Shown: one piece after another, positions 61,901 to 64,000 of the stretch
How positions within the stretch are numbered: the first letter of the stretch is position 1
Layout of the letters: each line of letters starts with the position of its first letter
DNA from: Patagioenas fasciata
Lineage: Eukaryota; Chordata; Aves; Columbiformes; Columbidae
Length of the DNA: 64,000 nt
Assembly: GCF_037038585.1 (NCBI RefSeq)
Contig: NC_092520.1
Span: 151,899,104 to 151,963,103, forward strand
Direction of reading: 5' to 3'
Translations under genes and position numbers: made by a program
Notes under the pieces: generated by a model
The model's input: only the letters and a program-made list of their open reading frames with translations
The model's database searches: none
What the model was told of the DNA's origin: nothing

Positions 61901-63723
61901 CTTAAATGCAGTGAGTACAACTAAATTCTCCATAGAGATGCTTGGCAGAAGAGCAAATGTCTGTGGGCCATGTAAACTACATCACTGAATTTTGCTTCTC
62001 TGAGTTGATGCACAGTGCCTCAGTAGAGTTTGTGTAGCTGCTGTCAGTCATCCTCTTTTGCATTCAATTAATGTGAAAATATTTTAAAACAAAATCAGAT
62101 ATTGTGTACATATAGAGCTTATGGCATACCTCTTTGTTGCTTTCAAATGTTGGTTCCAAATTGTCCATGGCTTTGTCAATAATGTGCAAAATCCCATTGG
62201 AAGCGATAATATTTCCTTGTAAAAGTTTTCCTTTCCTCCTTCCTCCTTGGATTCTGATTCTTAATTGATTATCCTGAAAGCATCCAGGCAATGGATAGTG
62301 AGCTCTTTATTATGGAATTACAACAGAGTGAGTATGCATACTGAGTAAAGTCCAACACCCACTTCCATTGCCAGCACCTGGGCCATTTAAATCTGAGAAG
62401 GCTAAAGGTTGCTTCCCATGCCTGTCAAGGAAATGGAAAAAAATTCCTTTGACTTTGGATCAGGACCATGTTATTTTGCTCCAGGGCAGCAAAGTTCAAA
62501 AGAGAAGCAGGGACAGACCCTGTGAGGAAAGCAGTGTACCTAAAAGGGCTCTGGTGAGTGCCAGCAATAAAAGCCTCTCAGGAAATGATTTAAAATGTGA
62601 TTGTAGTGAAAGGGTCAAGTCCTGTAATCTTGAGGGACTACAAGCCATTTCCTTATATTATATGTATATTTAAAACAACAAAATATTGCTGATTCTGCAC
62701 TGTACTGAAGCCTGCAGGAAACTAACAGGCCTCAGACAGCAATGATATTTTCCTGTTACAAATGGAGCACCTATTCATCAAAGATGTAAAATAGATCTCT
62801 TTTCTCAGATGCCACTGATCTACTAAAAAACACGAGAAGGACTTGATTTCAGCCTTCACGTAGGCTCAAGTCATCAACAGACATTAAATGAACCAAGAGC
62901 AATAATTCTAGATTATAAGATCTAGTATATCAGCTGTATAGAACAATTATTTTAAACTGTGGGATCAGACCATCCTGATGTCTTCTGACATCAAATAAGC
63001 TGGGCTAGTGACAAACTTTACTCCATATTTTTCATGACAATTTGCCACATGCGTTTTATTTATGTTGAAGAATTCTACGTGCTGCATCATTCAGAGGATG
63101 CCTGGGCTGAATCTCGGTGGGAGATGGGATCTGCAGTGCAACTGAGGCTTCCTCTCTGTGAGGAGCAGTCACAAGTTTCCCACATAAACTCTCGGCTTTT
63201 CCCTTCCTGTGCCCCCTCTCACTTCACCCAGGCTTTCTTAATGTTCCCCCAGCTGTGCTGGTGGTGCCTGCAGATCTAGGATGGCTTAATTTTAGCGAAC
63301 ATTTTTAGAGTGGTCTGTGTTAGCCTGCTGTGCCGCTCCGCAGTGATACATCTCTAAAGGTTATTTTTATTTTCACTGATTTTAGTGGGAACTTTTGCTG
63401 ATGAGATTTCAAGTTTCACTTGAACTTCTTGTAGTTCACAGACACAGCTGTGGTTTTTCATAATCCAGCAGCTACCTGCAACCTGACATCTTGCTGCAGA
63501 AAGGCCTTTCATACTCCTTGTTTTGTGAACAGAGAGTAATATTCTTGCTGAGGGAAGTTAGAGAGCCACTTACCTTTTCTCCCTTTGATAGCTCTCCTGA
63601 CTTGCCGGTCAAAGTATATATCACATCAGTATTATTCAAGGTACTGGTATTCAACTGACCAGCAATTACATGGAGTTTCACAAAGTACTGTGCTTTCTGT
63701 TTATTATTCAGAAGATCGTTTAT
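2239..63723 (-). CDS. STAB2: Stabilin-2 (HARE) gene, 5'-partial, 58 coding exons w1-w58
   Basis: The product is a type I membrane scavenger receptor that binds and internalises hyaluronan, other glycosaminoglycans and modified proteins in sinusoidal endothelium (family knowledge). Seen here: 58 exons, all with AG acceptors and GT donors except one GC donor, joining in one open frame of 2126 residues plus TAA. Domain order is FAS1-1 (end), FAS1-2, Cys/EGF, FAS1-3, FAS1-4, Cys/EGF, FAS1-5, FAS1-6, Cys/EGF, Link, EGF, FAS1-7, membrane span, tail. Residue numbers in the exon entries count from the first residue of w1. The tail motifs NPSY and PPEPTYD match stabilin-2, not stabilin-1. The N-terminal part and promoter lie past the right edge. 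Introns not listed separately hold nothing I recognised. Identification rests on remembered mammalian sequence, not a search. Confidence 0.96.
2897..3016 (-). CDS. STAB2: STAB2 exon w57: cytoplasmic tail with NPSY motif
   Basis: 40 residues (2071-2110) of tail, phase 0 at both ends, acceptor TTGTGTAG, donor GTAAGT. NPSY (2090-2093) fits the NPxY endocytic motif class and aligns with mammalian [13 protein letters not shown] follows where mammals have PPEPSYDPF, so the DPF tripeptide is changed to DLF. The acidic stretch KDDTDV precedes NPSY. This exon is the strongest evidence for STAB2 over STAB1. Confidence 0.95.
4088..4216 (-). CDS. STAB2: STAB2 exon w56: transmembrane segment
   Basis: 43 residues (2028-2070). 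A hydrophobic run of about 23 residues (roughly 2035-2057, beginning [11 protein letters not shown]) forms the single membrane span. It is followed by the basic stop-transfer RFRKR and then GFQHF. FQHF (2066-2069) matches a mammalian endocytic motif. YFYLRF, at the membrane exit, corresponds to mammalian YSYFRI. Phase 0 at both ends; donor GTAAGG. Confidence 0.95.
4217..6656 (-). other. Intron w55-w56 (2440 bp)
   Basis: No repeat family or extra exon recognised. There is a T-run near 5330-5341 and an A-run near 6627-6641. Confidence 0.6.
6657..6764 (-). CDS. STAB2: STAB2 exon w55: end of FAS1-7
   Basis: 36 residues (1992-2027). It includes the FAS1 H2-type motif NGIIHVI preceded by WDIIAS, then the linker PLKAPPAP, which is nearly identical to the mammalian juxtamembrane linker. 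Phase 0-0, donor GTGAGT. Confidence 0.95.
6765..8749 (-). other. Intron w54-w55 (1985 bp)
   Basis: Contains a (TTTG)n tract near 6990-7022. An AT-rich stretch near 7920-8120 holds ATGCTAAT, an octamer-like word. No repeat family recognised. Confidence 0.5.
6990..7022 (+). repeat. (TTTG)n simple repeat
   Basis: Several tandem TTTG/GTTT units followed by a T-run, in the intron between w54 and w55. Confidence 0.8.
8750..8908 (-). CDS. STAB2: STAB2 exon w54: FAS1-7 middle
   Basis: 53 residues (1939-1991) beginning [13 protein letters not shown] and including [16 protein letters not shown], the central part of FAS1-7. NGT and NAS are potential N-glycosylation sites. It aligns closely with mammalian stabilin-2 until the variable last dozen residues. 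Phase 0-0, donor GTACCT. Confidence 0.94.
9676..9795 (-). CDS. STAB2: STAB2 exon w53: FAS1-7 H1 region
   Basis: 40 residues (1899-1938) containing [15 protein letters not shown] and the FAS1 H1-type motif [11 protein letters not shown]. Phase 0-0. The donor GTCAGC is weak. Confidence 0.93.
10414..10520 (-). CDS. STAB2: STAB2 exon w52: EGF-like piece and FAS1-7 start
   Basis: About 36 residues (1863-1898). [14 protein letters not shown] is the second half of an EGF-like module, followed directly by [15 protein letters not shown], the first helix of FAS1-7. Starts after 1 nt of a codon carried from w51 (GAG) and ends in phase 0. Confidence 0.95.
10746..10911 (-). CDS. STAB2: STAB2 exon w51: Link domain, C-terminal half
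   Basis: 55 codons plus 1 nt (1808-1863). Contains [30 protein letters not shown] and WDVFCYRE, giving three of the four Link-fold cysteines (HLC, NC, FC). The Link domain is the hyaluronan-binding unit of stabilin-2. NLSE is a potential N-glycosylation site. The exon is dense in G and C. Confidence 0.96.
10912..12047 (-). other. Intron w50-w51 (1136 bp), GC-rich at its 5' end
   Basis: The part next to w51 (about 10912-11450) is GC-rich and holds several overlapping chance frames on both strands. None resembles a known protein. No repeat family recognised. Confidence 0.5.
12048..12181 (-). CDS. STAB2: STAB2 exon w50: Link domain, N-terminal half
   Basis: About 45 residues (1763-1807). [19 protein letters not shown] is followed by [17 protein letters not shown], supplying the first Link cysteine (EAC). 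Begins in mid-codon (G from w49 plus AT gives Asp) and ends in phase 0, donor GTGAGG. Very close to mammalian stabilin-2. Confidence 0.96.
12503..12644 (-). CDS. STAB2: STAB2 exon w49: EGF-like module before Link
   Basis: 47 codons plus 1 nt (1716-1763). [15 protein letters not shown] closes one EGF-like module. [14 protein letters not shown] and DLHFQ lead into the Link domain. Phase 0 start, phase 1 end. Confidence 0.95.
12645..13650 (-). other. Intron w48-w49 (1006 bp) with a weak coding-like relic
   Basis: Around 13030-13500 the plus strand shows two interrupted frames of unusual, non-repetitive composition. They could be a decayed insert of unknown origin. I could not assign them to a family. 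Confidence 0.35.
13651..13844 (-). CDS. STAB2: STAB2 exon w48: two EGF-like modules
   Basis: 64 codons plus 2 nt (1651-1715). [14 protein letters not shown] and [14 protein letters not shown] form one EGF-like module, and [18 protein letters not shown] opens the next. A second in-frame acceptor AG lies 6 nt into the exon, so a form two residues shorter is possible. Confidence 0.94.
14462..14569 (-). CDS. STAB2: STAB2 exon w47: EGF-like module
   Basis: 35 codons with partial codons at both ends (1615-1651). Pattern [19 protein letters not shown] then [11 protein letters not shown], one EGF-like module. Matches the mammalian CTPPCSAHATC module in spacing. Confidence 0.94.
14935..15039 (-). CDS. 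STAB2: STAB2 exon w46: laminin-type EGF-like module
   Basis: 34 codons plus split codons (1580-1615). [19 protein letters not shown] then [11 protein letters not shown]. The donor reads TAG|GTCTCT, which is weak, but it is the only GT that keeps the phase into w47 and fits homology. Confidence 0.88.
   Translation of the reverse strand, partial: PVNARPTGSVMKAIQEQDDVSVKRDGLAGCVKPS
15200..15381 (+). mobile_element. CR1 LINE 3' fragment, sense orientation
   Basis: The tail reads GGGCTTGGACTACAGACC, then a GAGGTCCCTTCCAACCTAAA-type stretch and a degenerate end, typical of CR1 3' ends in birds. Heavily 5'-truncated. The start is approximate. Confidence 0.8.
15382..16868 (-). other. Intron w45-w46, remainder
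   Basis: AT-rich with T-runs near 15690 and 15820. Nothing else recognised. Confidence 0.5.
16869..17018 (-). CDS. STAB2: STAB2 exon w45: laminin-type EGF-like module
   Basis: 49 codons plus split codons (1530-1580). [20 protein letters not shown], then [16 protein letters not shown] and PGRYGSSC. Continues the CPGGP run begun after the CCKGYFG segment of w44. Donor GTAAGT. Confidence 0.95.
17831..18022. mobile_element. Palindromic hAT-like MITE, 192 bp
   Basis: The two halves are near-perfect inverted repeats over about 90 bp each. The terminal 24 nt, beginning CAGGGGTGTCAAA, match their inverted partner at all but one position. Such CAGxG termini are typical of hAT-superfamily elements. 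The 8-bp flanks TTCTGTAG (17823-17830) and CCCTATAG (18023-18030) agree at five positions, consistent with a decayed 8-bp target-site duplication. No transposase is present. Confidence 0.75.
18270..18393 (-). CDS. STAB2: STAB2 exon w44: Cys-rich segment with [10 protein letters not shown]
   Basis: 41 codons plus 1 nt (1489-1530). WCTYRS, GCRRNC and then [11 protein letters not shown], the third copy of the CC-x-G-F/Y-FG unit that follows each FAS1 pair. Phase 0 start, with a good pyrimidine tract before the acceptor GCCCAG. Confidence 0.94.
18841..18897 (-). CDS. STAB2: STAB2 micro-exon w43 (57 bp)
   Basis: 19 residues (1470-1488): [19 protein letters not shown]. Aligns with the mammalian segment GECGSC...CP...KPK. 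Phase 0-0, acceptor TTTACAACAG, donor GTAATA. Easily missed by gene finders. Homologous to micro-exons w25 and w8. Confidence 0.92.
18898..20154 (-). other. Intron w42-w43 (1257 bp)
   Basis: AT-rich, with a T-run running into (GGTT)n/(TTTG)n at about 19423-19470. No further exon found. Confidence 0.6.
19423..19470 (+). repeat. T-run with (GGTT)n/(TTTG)n simple repeat
   Basis: About 16 T residues followed by four GGTT-type units and several TTTG units. Confidence 0.75.
20155..20301 (-). CDS. STAB2: STAB2 exon w42: end of FAS1-6
   Basis: 49 residues (1421-1469). [20 protein letters not shown] then [17 protein letters not shown]. The usual FAS1 H2 motif is replaced by YGINCLL with an extra cysteine, as also in mammalian FAS1-6. 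Phase 0-0, donor GTCAGT. Confidence 0.94.
21076..21165 (-). CDS. STAB2: STAB2 exon w41: FAS1-6 middle
   Basis: 30 residues (1391-1420): [20 protein letters not shown], then [10 protein letters not shown]. Corresponds to mammalian [20 protein letters not shown]. Phase 0-0. Separated from w40 by only 82 bp. Confidence 0.94.
21248..21424 (-). CDS. STAB2: STAB2 exon w40: FAS1-6 H1 region
   Basis: 59 residues (1332-1390). [15 protein letters not shown] is the H1-type motif and [10 protein letters not shown] the YH-type motif. [14 protein letters not shown] is almost identical to mammals. Phase 0-0, donor GTAAGC. Confidence 0.95.
21958..22017 (-). CDS. STAB2: STAB2 exon w39: FAS1-6 first helix
   Basis: 20 residues (1312-1331): [20 protein letters not shown]. 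Phase 0-0, donor GTGAGG. Confidence 0.92.
22372..22497 (-). CDS. STAB2: STAB2 exon w38: end of FAS1-5
   Basis: 42 residues (1270-1311). [11 protein letters not shown] and the H2 motif [14 protein letters not shown]. Phase 0-0, donor GTATGT. Confidence 0.95.
22866..23012 (-). CDS. STAB2: STAB2 exon w37: FAS1-5 middle
   Basis: 49 residues (1221-1269). [20 protein letters not shown] carries the YH motif; [13 protein letters not shown] follows with a potential N-glycosylation site. Phase 0-0. Confidence 0.95.
23113..23196 (-). CDS. STAB2: STAB2 exon w36: FAS1-5 H1 region
   Basis: 28 residues (1193-1220). [17 protein letters not shown] is the H1-type motif. Phase 0-0, donor GTAAGT. The intron to w37 is 100 bp. 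Confidence 0.93.
23197..24990 (-). other. Intron w35-w36 (1794 bp) with CR1
   Basis: The right half is a CR1 LINE fragment (24190-24869). The left half (23197-24189) shows nothing recognised. Confidence 0.6.
24190..24869 (+). mobile_element. CR1 LINE fragment with decayed reverse-transcriptase 3' end
   Basis: About 680 bp in plus orientation. Broken frames encode typical CR1 ORF2 C-terminal pieces: [14 protein letters not shown], then [18 protein letters not shown] and [14 protein letters not shown], with frame shifts between them. The 3' end reads TTGGACTCAATGATCCTTGT then CCCTTCCAGCTCAGG. It lies antisense to STAB2 in an intron and is inactive. Confidence 0.9.
24991..25038 (-). CDS. STAB2: STAB2 exon w35: FAS1-5 first helix
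   Basis: 16 residues (1177-1192): [16 protein letters not shown], matching mammalian ELPKNPKTSQYFFQL. Phase 0-0, donor GTAAGA. Confidence 0.92.
25258..25315 (+). repeat. GTGTT/T-rich simple repeat
   Basis: GTGTT units followed by G-interrupted T-runs in the intron between w34 and w35. Confidence 0.7.
25489..25608 (-). CDS. STAB2: STAB2 exon w34: EGF-like module
   Basis: 40 residues (1137-1176). [20 protein letters not shown], then [20 protein letters not shown], the EGF module joined to FAS1-5. Phase 0-0. The acceptor TTACAAG has a weak tract. Confidence 0.94.
25609..27845 (-). other. Intron w33-w34 (2237 bp)
   Basis: No repeat family or exon recognised. T-runs near 25680 and 27131. Confidence 0.5.
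27846..27917 (-). CDS. STAB2: STAB2 exon w33: EGF-like piece
   Basis: 24 residues (1113-1136): [16 protein letters not shown] then TYISLCSQ. Completes the EGF module begun in w32 and opens that of w34. Phase 0-0, donor GTAAGT. Confidence 0.93.
27918..29721 (-). other. Intron w32-w33 (1804 bp)
   Basis: Nothing recognised apart from short T-runs near 27965 and 29531. Confidence 0.5.
29722..29795 (-). CDS. STAB2: STAB2 exon w32: EGF-like first half
   Basis: 24 codons plus 2 nt (1088-1112): [17 protein letters not shown] then TQTGPNQ, almost identical to mammals. Phase 1 start, phase 0 end, donor GTGAGT. Confidence 0.95.
30340..30459 (-). CDS. STAB2: STAB2 exon w31: EGF-like module
   Basis: 39 codons plus split codons (1048-1088). 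[20 protein letters not shown], then [14 protein letters not shown]. Donor GTAAGC. The upstream intron ends at acceptor GCTATAG and begins with a GC donor. Confidence 0.95.
30460..32005 (-). other. Intron w30-w31 (1546 bp), GC-AG type
   Basis: The donor on the minus strand reads CACAG|GCAAGT, the usual context of functional GC donors. The only nearby GT would break the frame. A long T-run lies on the plus strand at about 31957-31977. Confidence 0.85.
32006..32082 (-). CDS. STAB2: STAB2 exon w30: EGF-like piece before a GC donor
   Basis: 25 codons plus split codons (1022-1048): [20 protein letters not shown] then GTFCT, matching mammalian TASCKCAAGFQGNGTIC. The final G joins AT of w31 to make Asp. 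Confidence 0.92.
32083..33564 (-). other. Intron w29-w30 (1482 bp)
   Basis: An A/G-rich stretch near 32095-32125 and a T-run near 33070. No repeat family recognised. Confidence 0.5.
33565..33610 (-). CDS. STAB2: STAB2 micro-exon w29 (46 bp)
   Basis: 14 codons with split codons at both ends (1007-1022): [14 protein letters not shown], equivalent to mammalian EDNCNGTCHTSA. Acceptor CTTGTAG, donor GTATGT. Confidence 0.93.
33611..34559 (-). other. Intron w28-w29 (949 bp), AT-rich core
   Basis: Positions about 33960-34260 are very AT-rich with repeated TAAT/ATTA words. No coding signal. Confidence 0.5.
34560..34655 (-). CDS. STAB2: STAB2 exon w28: laminin-type EGF-like module
   Basis: 31 codons plus split codons (975-1007): [20 protein letters not shown] then DVGWRGVTC, very close to mammals. 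Donor GTGAGT. Confidence 0.95.
35009..35168 (-). mobile_element. CR1 LINE 3' fragment, minus orientation
   Basis: Begins with AATCATAGAATCATTTTGG and continues with the standard GGTTGGAAGAGACC stretch, the reverse of a CR1 3' terminus. About 160 bp, 5'-truncated. Same subfamily and orientation as the copy at 35893. Confidence 0.88.
35337..35532 (-). CDS. STAB2: STAB2 exon w27: Cys-rich and EGF-like, CpG-rich
   Basis: 65 codons plus 1 nt (910-975). [16 protein letters not shown] is the second copy of the CC-x-G-F/Y-FG unit. [20 protein letters not shown] and GTACESC follow. The exon holds about 15 CpG dinucleotides, far more than its surroundings. Donor GTACTG. Flanked on both sides by CR1 copies. 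Confidence 0.95.
35893..36263 (-). mobile_element. CR1 LINE 3' end with open ORF2 tail
   Basis: About 370 bp. The minus strand keeps an uninterrupted 99-codon frame (35964-36263) with typical CR1 ORF2 C-terminal motifs: [37 protein letters not shown] and the terminal RDMV. The 3' end on the plus strand reads AATCATAGAATTATTTTGG. Too short to be active. Confidence 0.92.
36389..36484 (-). CDS. STAB2: STAB2 exon w26: Cys-rich segment
   Basis: 32 residues (878-909): [13 protein letters not shown], then [14 protein letters not shown]. Matches mammalian GCQPKCVRTVI. Phase 0-0, acceptor TTGTTCAG. A second AG lies 4 nt downstream but would shift the frame. Donor GTGAGT. Confidence 0.92.
36485..37705 (-). 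other. Intron w25-w26 (1221 bp)
   Basis: AT-rich, with an A-run at about 37666-37681 close to w25. No repeat family recognised. Confidence 0.5.
37706..37762 (-). CDS. STAB2: STAB2 micro-exon w25 (57 bp)
   Basis: 19 residues (859-877): [19 protein letters not shown], aligning with mammalian GRCRTCSSELTCPFGTKSL. Phase 0-0, acceptor TTGTTTAAG, donor GTAAGT. Homologous to w8 and w43. Confidence 0.93.
38312..38437 (-). CDS. STAB2: STAB2 exon w24: end of FAS1-4
   Basis: 42 residues (817-858). [18 protein letters not shown]2-type motif [14 protein letters not shown], then KNRCDIND. Almost identical to mammals. Phase 0-0, donor GTAAGT. Confidence 0.96.
39433..39564 (-). CDS. STAB2: STAB2 exon w23: FAS1-4 middle
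   Basis: 44 residues (773-816). YH motif [16 protein letters not shown], then [16 protein letters not shown] and FFLHNDQ. In human HARE the small isoform begins near this region, but nothing in the DNA shows whether it forms in birds. Phase 0-0. Confidence 0.96.
39565..42231 (-). other. Intron w22-w23 (2667 bp)
   Basis: A T-run at about 40023-40037. Several short isolated frames, none recognised. No repeat family identified. Confidence 0.5.
42232..42339 (-). CDS. STAB2: STAB2 exon w22: FAS1-4 H1 region
   Basis: 36 residues (737-772). [20 protein letters not shown] carries the H1-type motif, followed by [12 protein letters not shown]. Phase 0-0, donor GTACGT. Confidence 0.95.
42453..42545 (-). 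CDS. STAB2: STAB2 exon w21: FAS1-4 start
   Basis: 31 residues (706-736). [20 protein letters not shown], then [11 protein letters not shown], the first helices of FAS1-4, identical to mammals over the second part. Phase 0-0. The intron to w22 is 113 bp. Confidence 0.95.
42722..42799 (-). CDS. STAB2: STAB2 exon w20: end of FAS1-3
   Basis: 26 residues (680-705). [16 protein letters not shown] and the H2 motif [12 protein letters not shown] is a potential N-glycosylation site. Phase 0-0. Confidence 0.95.
43775..43889 (-). CDS. STAB2: STAB2 exon w19: FAS1-3 middle
   Basis: 38 codons plus 1 nt (641-679). The split codon makes Lys, giving [20 protein letters not shown], then [13 protein letters not shown]. 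Phase 2 start, phase 0 end, donor GTAAGA. Confidence 0.94.
44249..44385 (-). CDS. STAB2: STAB2 exon w18: FAS1-3 H1 region
   Basis: 45 codons plus 2 nt (596-641). [20 protein letters not shown]: the H1-type motif carries a cysteine where mammals have serine. Then [13 protein letters not shown]. Donor GTACGT. Confidence 0.94.
44386..46781 (-). other. Intron w17-w18 (2396 bp)
   Basis: Nothing recognised. A short T-run lies near 46149 and a G-run near 45079-45086. Confidence 0.5.
46782..46829 (-). CDS. STAB2: STAB2 exon w17: FAS1-3 first helix
   Basis: 16 residues (580-595): [16 protein letters not shown], matching mammalian ELSFLSEAAIFNRWIN. Phase 0-0, donor GTAAGT. Confidence 0.93.
47830..47925 (-). 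CDS. STAB2: STAB2 exon w16: EGF-like second half
   Basis: 32 residues (548-579). [20 protein letters not shown] then [12 protein letters not shown], the EGF-to-FAS1-3 joint. Phase 0-0, donor GTAAGT. Confidence 0.95.
48705..48800 (-). CDS. STAB2: STAB2 exon w15: EGF-like
   Basis: 32 residues (516-547). [16 protein letters not shown] closes one module; [15 protein letters not shown] opens the next. Phase 0-0, donor GTGAGT. Confidence 0.95.
49181..49339 (-). CDS. STAB2: STAB2 exon w14: EGF-like modules
   Basis: 53 residues (463-515). [39 protein letters not shown] and [14 protein letters not shown]. Strong match to mammalian stabilin-2. Phase 0-0, donor GTAAGC. Confidence 0.96.
49531..49624 (-). 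CDS. STAB2: STAB2 exon w13: EGF-like
   Basis: 31 codons plus 1 nt (431-462). [20 protein letters not shown] then [11 protein letters not shown]. The split codon with w12 gives Ser. Donor GTAAGT. Confidence 0.95.
50651..50831 (-). CDS. STAB2: STAB2 exon w12: two EGF-like modules
   Basis: 59 codons with split codons (371-431). [18 protein letters not shown], then [19 protein letters not shown] and [23 protein letters not shown]-type spacing as in mammals. Donor GTAACT. Confidence 0.95.
50832..52096 (-). other. Intron w11-w12 (1265 bp)
   Basis: Nothing recognised. A-run near 51692-51704. Confidence 0.5.
52097..52208 (-). CDS. STAB2: STAB2 exon w11: laminin-type EGF-like
   Basis: 37 codons plus 1 nt (334-370). 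[20 protein letters not shown] then [15 protein letters not shown], near-identical to mammals. Phase 0 start, donor GTAAGT. Confidence 0.95.
52739..52825 (-). CDS. STAB2: STAB2 exon w10: Cys-rich [10 protein letters not shown] unit
   Basis: 29 residues (305-333): [20 protein letters not shown] then SKPCSGNGQ. First copy in this window of the CC-x-G-F/Y-FG unit. Phase 0-0, donor GTAAGC. Confidence 0.96.
52826..54079 (-). other. Intron w9-w10 (1254 bp)
   Basis: No repeat family or further exon recognised. Confidence 0.5.
54080..54163 (-). CDS. STAB2: STAB2 exon w9: divergent Cys-rich segment
   Basis: 28 residues (277-304): [11 protein letters not shown], then [12 protein letters not shown]. 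Aligns with mammalian HRCVYSG...SGCARYCNATVKI by its cysteine spacing. Phase 0-0, acceptor CATTCTAG, donor GTACAG. Poorly conserved outside the cysteines, so easy to miss. Confidence 0.88.
54978..55040 (-). CDS. STAB2: STAB2 micro-exon w8 (63 bp)
   Basis: 21 residues (256-276) beginning [20 protein letters not shown]. Aligns with mammalian GTCVSC...RCP...SEP. Phase 0-0, acceptor TCCATCTAG, donor GTAAGT. Homologous to w25 and w43. Confidence 0.92.
55041..58021 (-). other. Intron w7-w8 (2981 bp), the largest
   Basis: No repeat family, exon or RNA gene recognised. Confidence 0.5.
58022..58174 (-). CDS. STAB2: STAB2 exon w7: end of FAS1-2
   Basis: 51 residues (205-255). [20 protein letters not shown], then [20 protein letters not shown] and RCDET, near-identical to mammals from AKNGRIYTL on. 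Phase 0-0, donor GTAAGA. Confidence 0.96.
58832..58855. repeat. (AT)n microsatellite
   Basis: About 12 AT units in the intron between w6 and w7. Confidence 0.9.
59154..59234 (-). CDS. STAB2: STAB2 exon w6: FAS1-2 middle
   Basis: 27 residues (178-204): [20 protein letters not shown] then YFNRTST, matching mammalian [23 protein letters not shown] is a potential N-glycosylation site. Phase 0-0, donor GTAAGT. Confidence 0.95.
60399..60452 (-). CDS. STAB2: STAB2 exon w5: FAS1-2 YH motif
   Basis: 18 residues (160-177): [18 protein letters not shown], with the FAS1 YH motif. Phase 0-0, donor GTAAGT. Confidence 0.95.
60885..60906 (+). repeat. (ATTAC)n pentanucleotide microsatellite
   Basis: Four full ATTAC units plus a partial one, in the intron between w4 and w5. 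Confidence 0.9.
61082..61201 (-). CDS. STAB2: STAB2 exon w4: FAS1-2 H1 region
   Basis: 40 residues (120-159). [17 protein letters not shown] is the H1-type motif; ALDYLLSAE follows. Phase 0-0. The donor GTATAG is moderate. Confidence 0.95.
61298..61360 (-). CDS. STAB2: STAB2 exon w3: FAS1-2 first helices
   Basis: 21 residues (99-119): [20 protein letters not shown] then V. Corresponds to mammalian QTIMTMLQPRYSKFRSLL. Phase 0-0. The intron to w4 is 96 bp. Confidence 0.92.
62130..62273 (-). CDS. STAB2: STAB2 exon w2: end of FAS1-1
   Basis: 48 residues (51-98). The basic run [12 protein letters not shown] precedes the H2 motif [11 protein letters not shown], then [12 protein letters not shown]. 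Phase 0-0, donor GTATGC. Confidence 0.95.
62274..63573 (-). other. Intron w1-w2 (1300 bp)
   Basis: Nothing recognised. Confidence 0.5.
63574..63723 (-). CDS. STAB2: STAB2 exon w1: FAS1-1 middle (first exon in the window)
   Basis: 50 residues (1-50). [20 protein letters not shown] with the YH-type motif (KLHVIAG), then [15 protein letters not shown]. Phase 0-0, acceptor CTTCTAG, donor GTAAGT. The preceding exons, including the FAS1-1 H1 motif, are outside the window. Confidence 0.95.
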
Positions 63724-64000
63724 CTAGAAGAGCAGAAAAACAGAGGTTTATTTCAATATAGTCTTCGCCTAAAAATAATCTCATGGTGAATTCTTTTTTT
63801 CCTCCAGCTGTTACATTGCGAAAAAATACGTTTTCTCCTGAAGTGAGGTGATAGGGTCTGAATCAAATGGAGGCCTATCTTGGTATCAGTTCACGTCAGA
63901 TTACACCCTCATGTCTCTGCGTGAGCAGTAAGTGCCTCCAGAGTTGTCCTGACTTTGGGGAAGGTACTGGATGCTGACCACATGCATATCAGGCTTTTTT
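63724..64000 (-). other. Start of the next STAB2 intron, cut by the window edge
   Basis: No FAS1 or EGF coding sequence is visible here, so the next upstream exon lies beyond the edge. Confidence 0.7.

Noticed and set aside
2239-63723. Assignment to STAB1 rather than STAB2
   Set aside because: The tail has NPSY and PPEPTYD, and the juxtamembrane linker PLKAPPAP and the Link sequence follow stabilin-2. The stabilin-1 tail is different.

Overview
This is vertebrate nuclear DNA, almost certainly from a bird. It carries CR1 LINE fragments in both orientations, has short introns (several of 80-110 bp), and holds one large multi-exon gene on the minus strand. That gene is STAB2, encoding stabilin-2 (HARE), an endocytic scavenger receptor for hyaluronan and other ligands on sinusoidal endothelium. 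I rebuilt it exon by exon. 58 coding exons, spanning 63723 down to 2239, join in one frame with matching splice phases. Together they make 6381 nt, or 2126 codons plus a TAA stop. The gene is 5'-truncated by the window: the promoter, signal peptide, first Cys/EGF block and start of the first fasciclin domain lie beyond position 64000. About 11 exons and 420-430 residues are missing, judged against my memory of the mammalian protein (about 2551 residues, 69 exons).

Layout in transcription order (right to left). Exons w1-w2 are the end of FAS1-1, and w3-w7 are FAS1-2. Exons w8-w16 are a cysteine-rich and EGF-like block. w17-w20 are FAS1-3 and w21-w24 are FAS1-4. w25-w34 are the second Cys/EGF block. 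w35-w38 are FAS1-5 and w39-w42 are FAS1-6. w43-w49 are the third Cys/EGF block, and w50-w51 are the Link (hyaluronan-binding) domain. w52-w55 are a last EGF-like piece plus FAS1-7. w56 is the membrane span, and w57-w58 are the cytoplasmic tail with endocytic motifs. The tail (NPSY, then PPEPTYDLF) and the Link domain identify it as STAB2 rather than its paralogue STAB1.

The remaining sequence is intronic, plus about 2.2 kb beyond the STAB2 stop. That flank contains the STAB2 polyadenylation signals. It may also contain the 3' UTR of a convergent plus-strand gene; NT5DC3 would be expected from mammalian gene order, but no coding sequence of it is visible here. Introns contain at least four CR1 fragments, a 192-bp palindromic hAT-like MITE and simple repeats. 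No second protein gene, RNA gene or CRISPR array was found, and I saw no sign of an undescribed system. The most useful observations are a probable GC-AG intron, loss of the DPF endocytic motif in the tail, three repeated micro-exon modules, and a CpG-rich exon between two same-strand CR1 copies.
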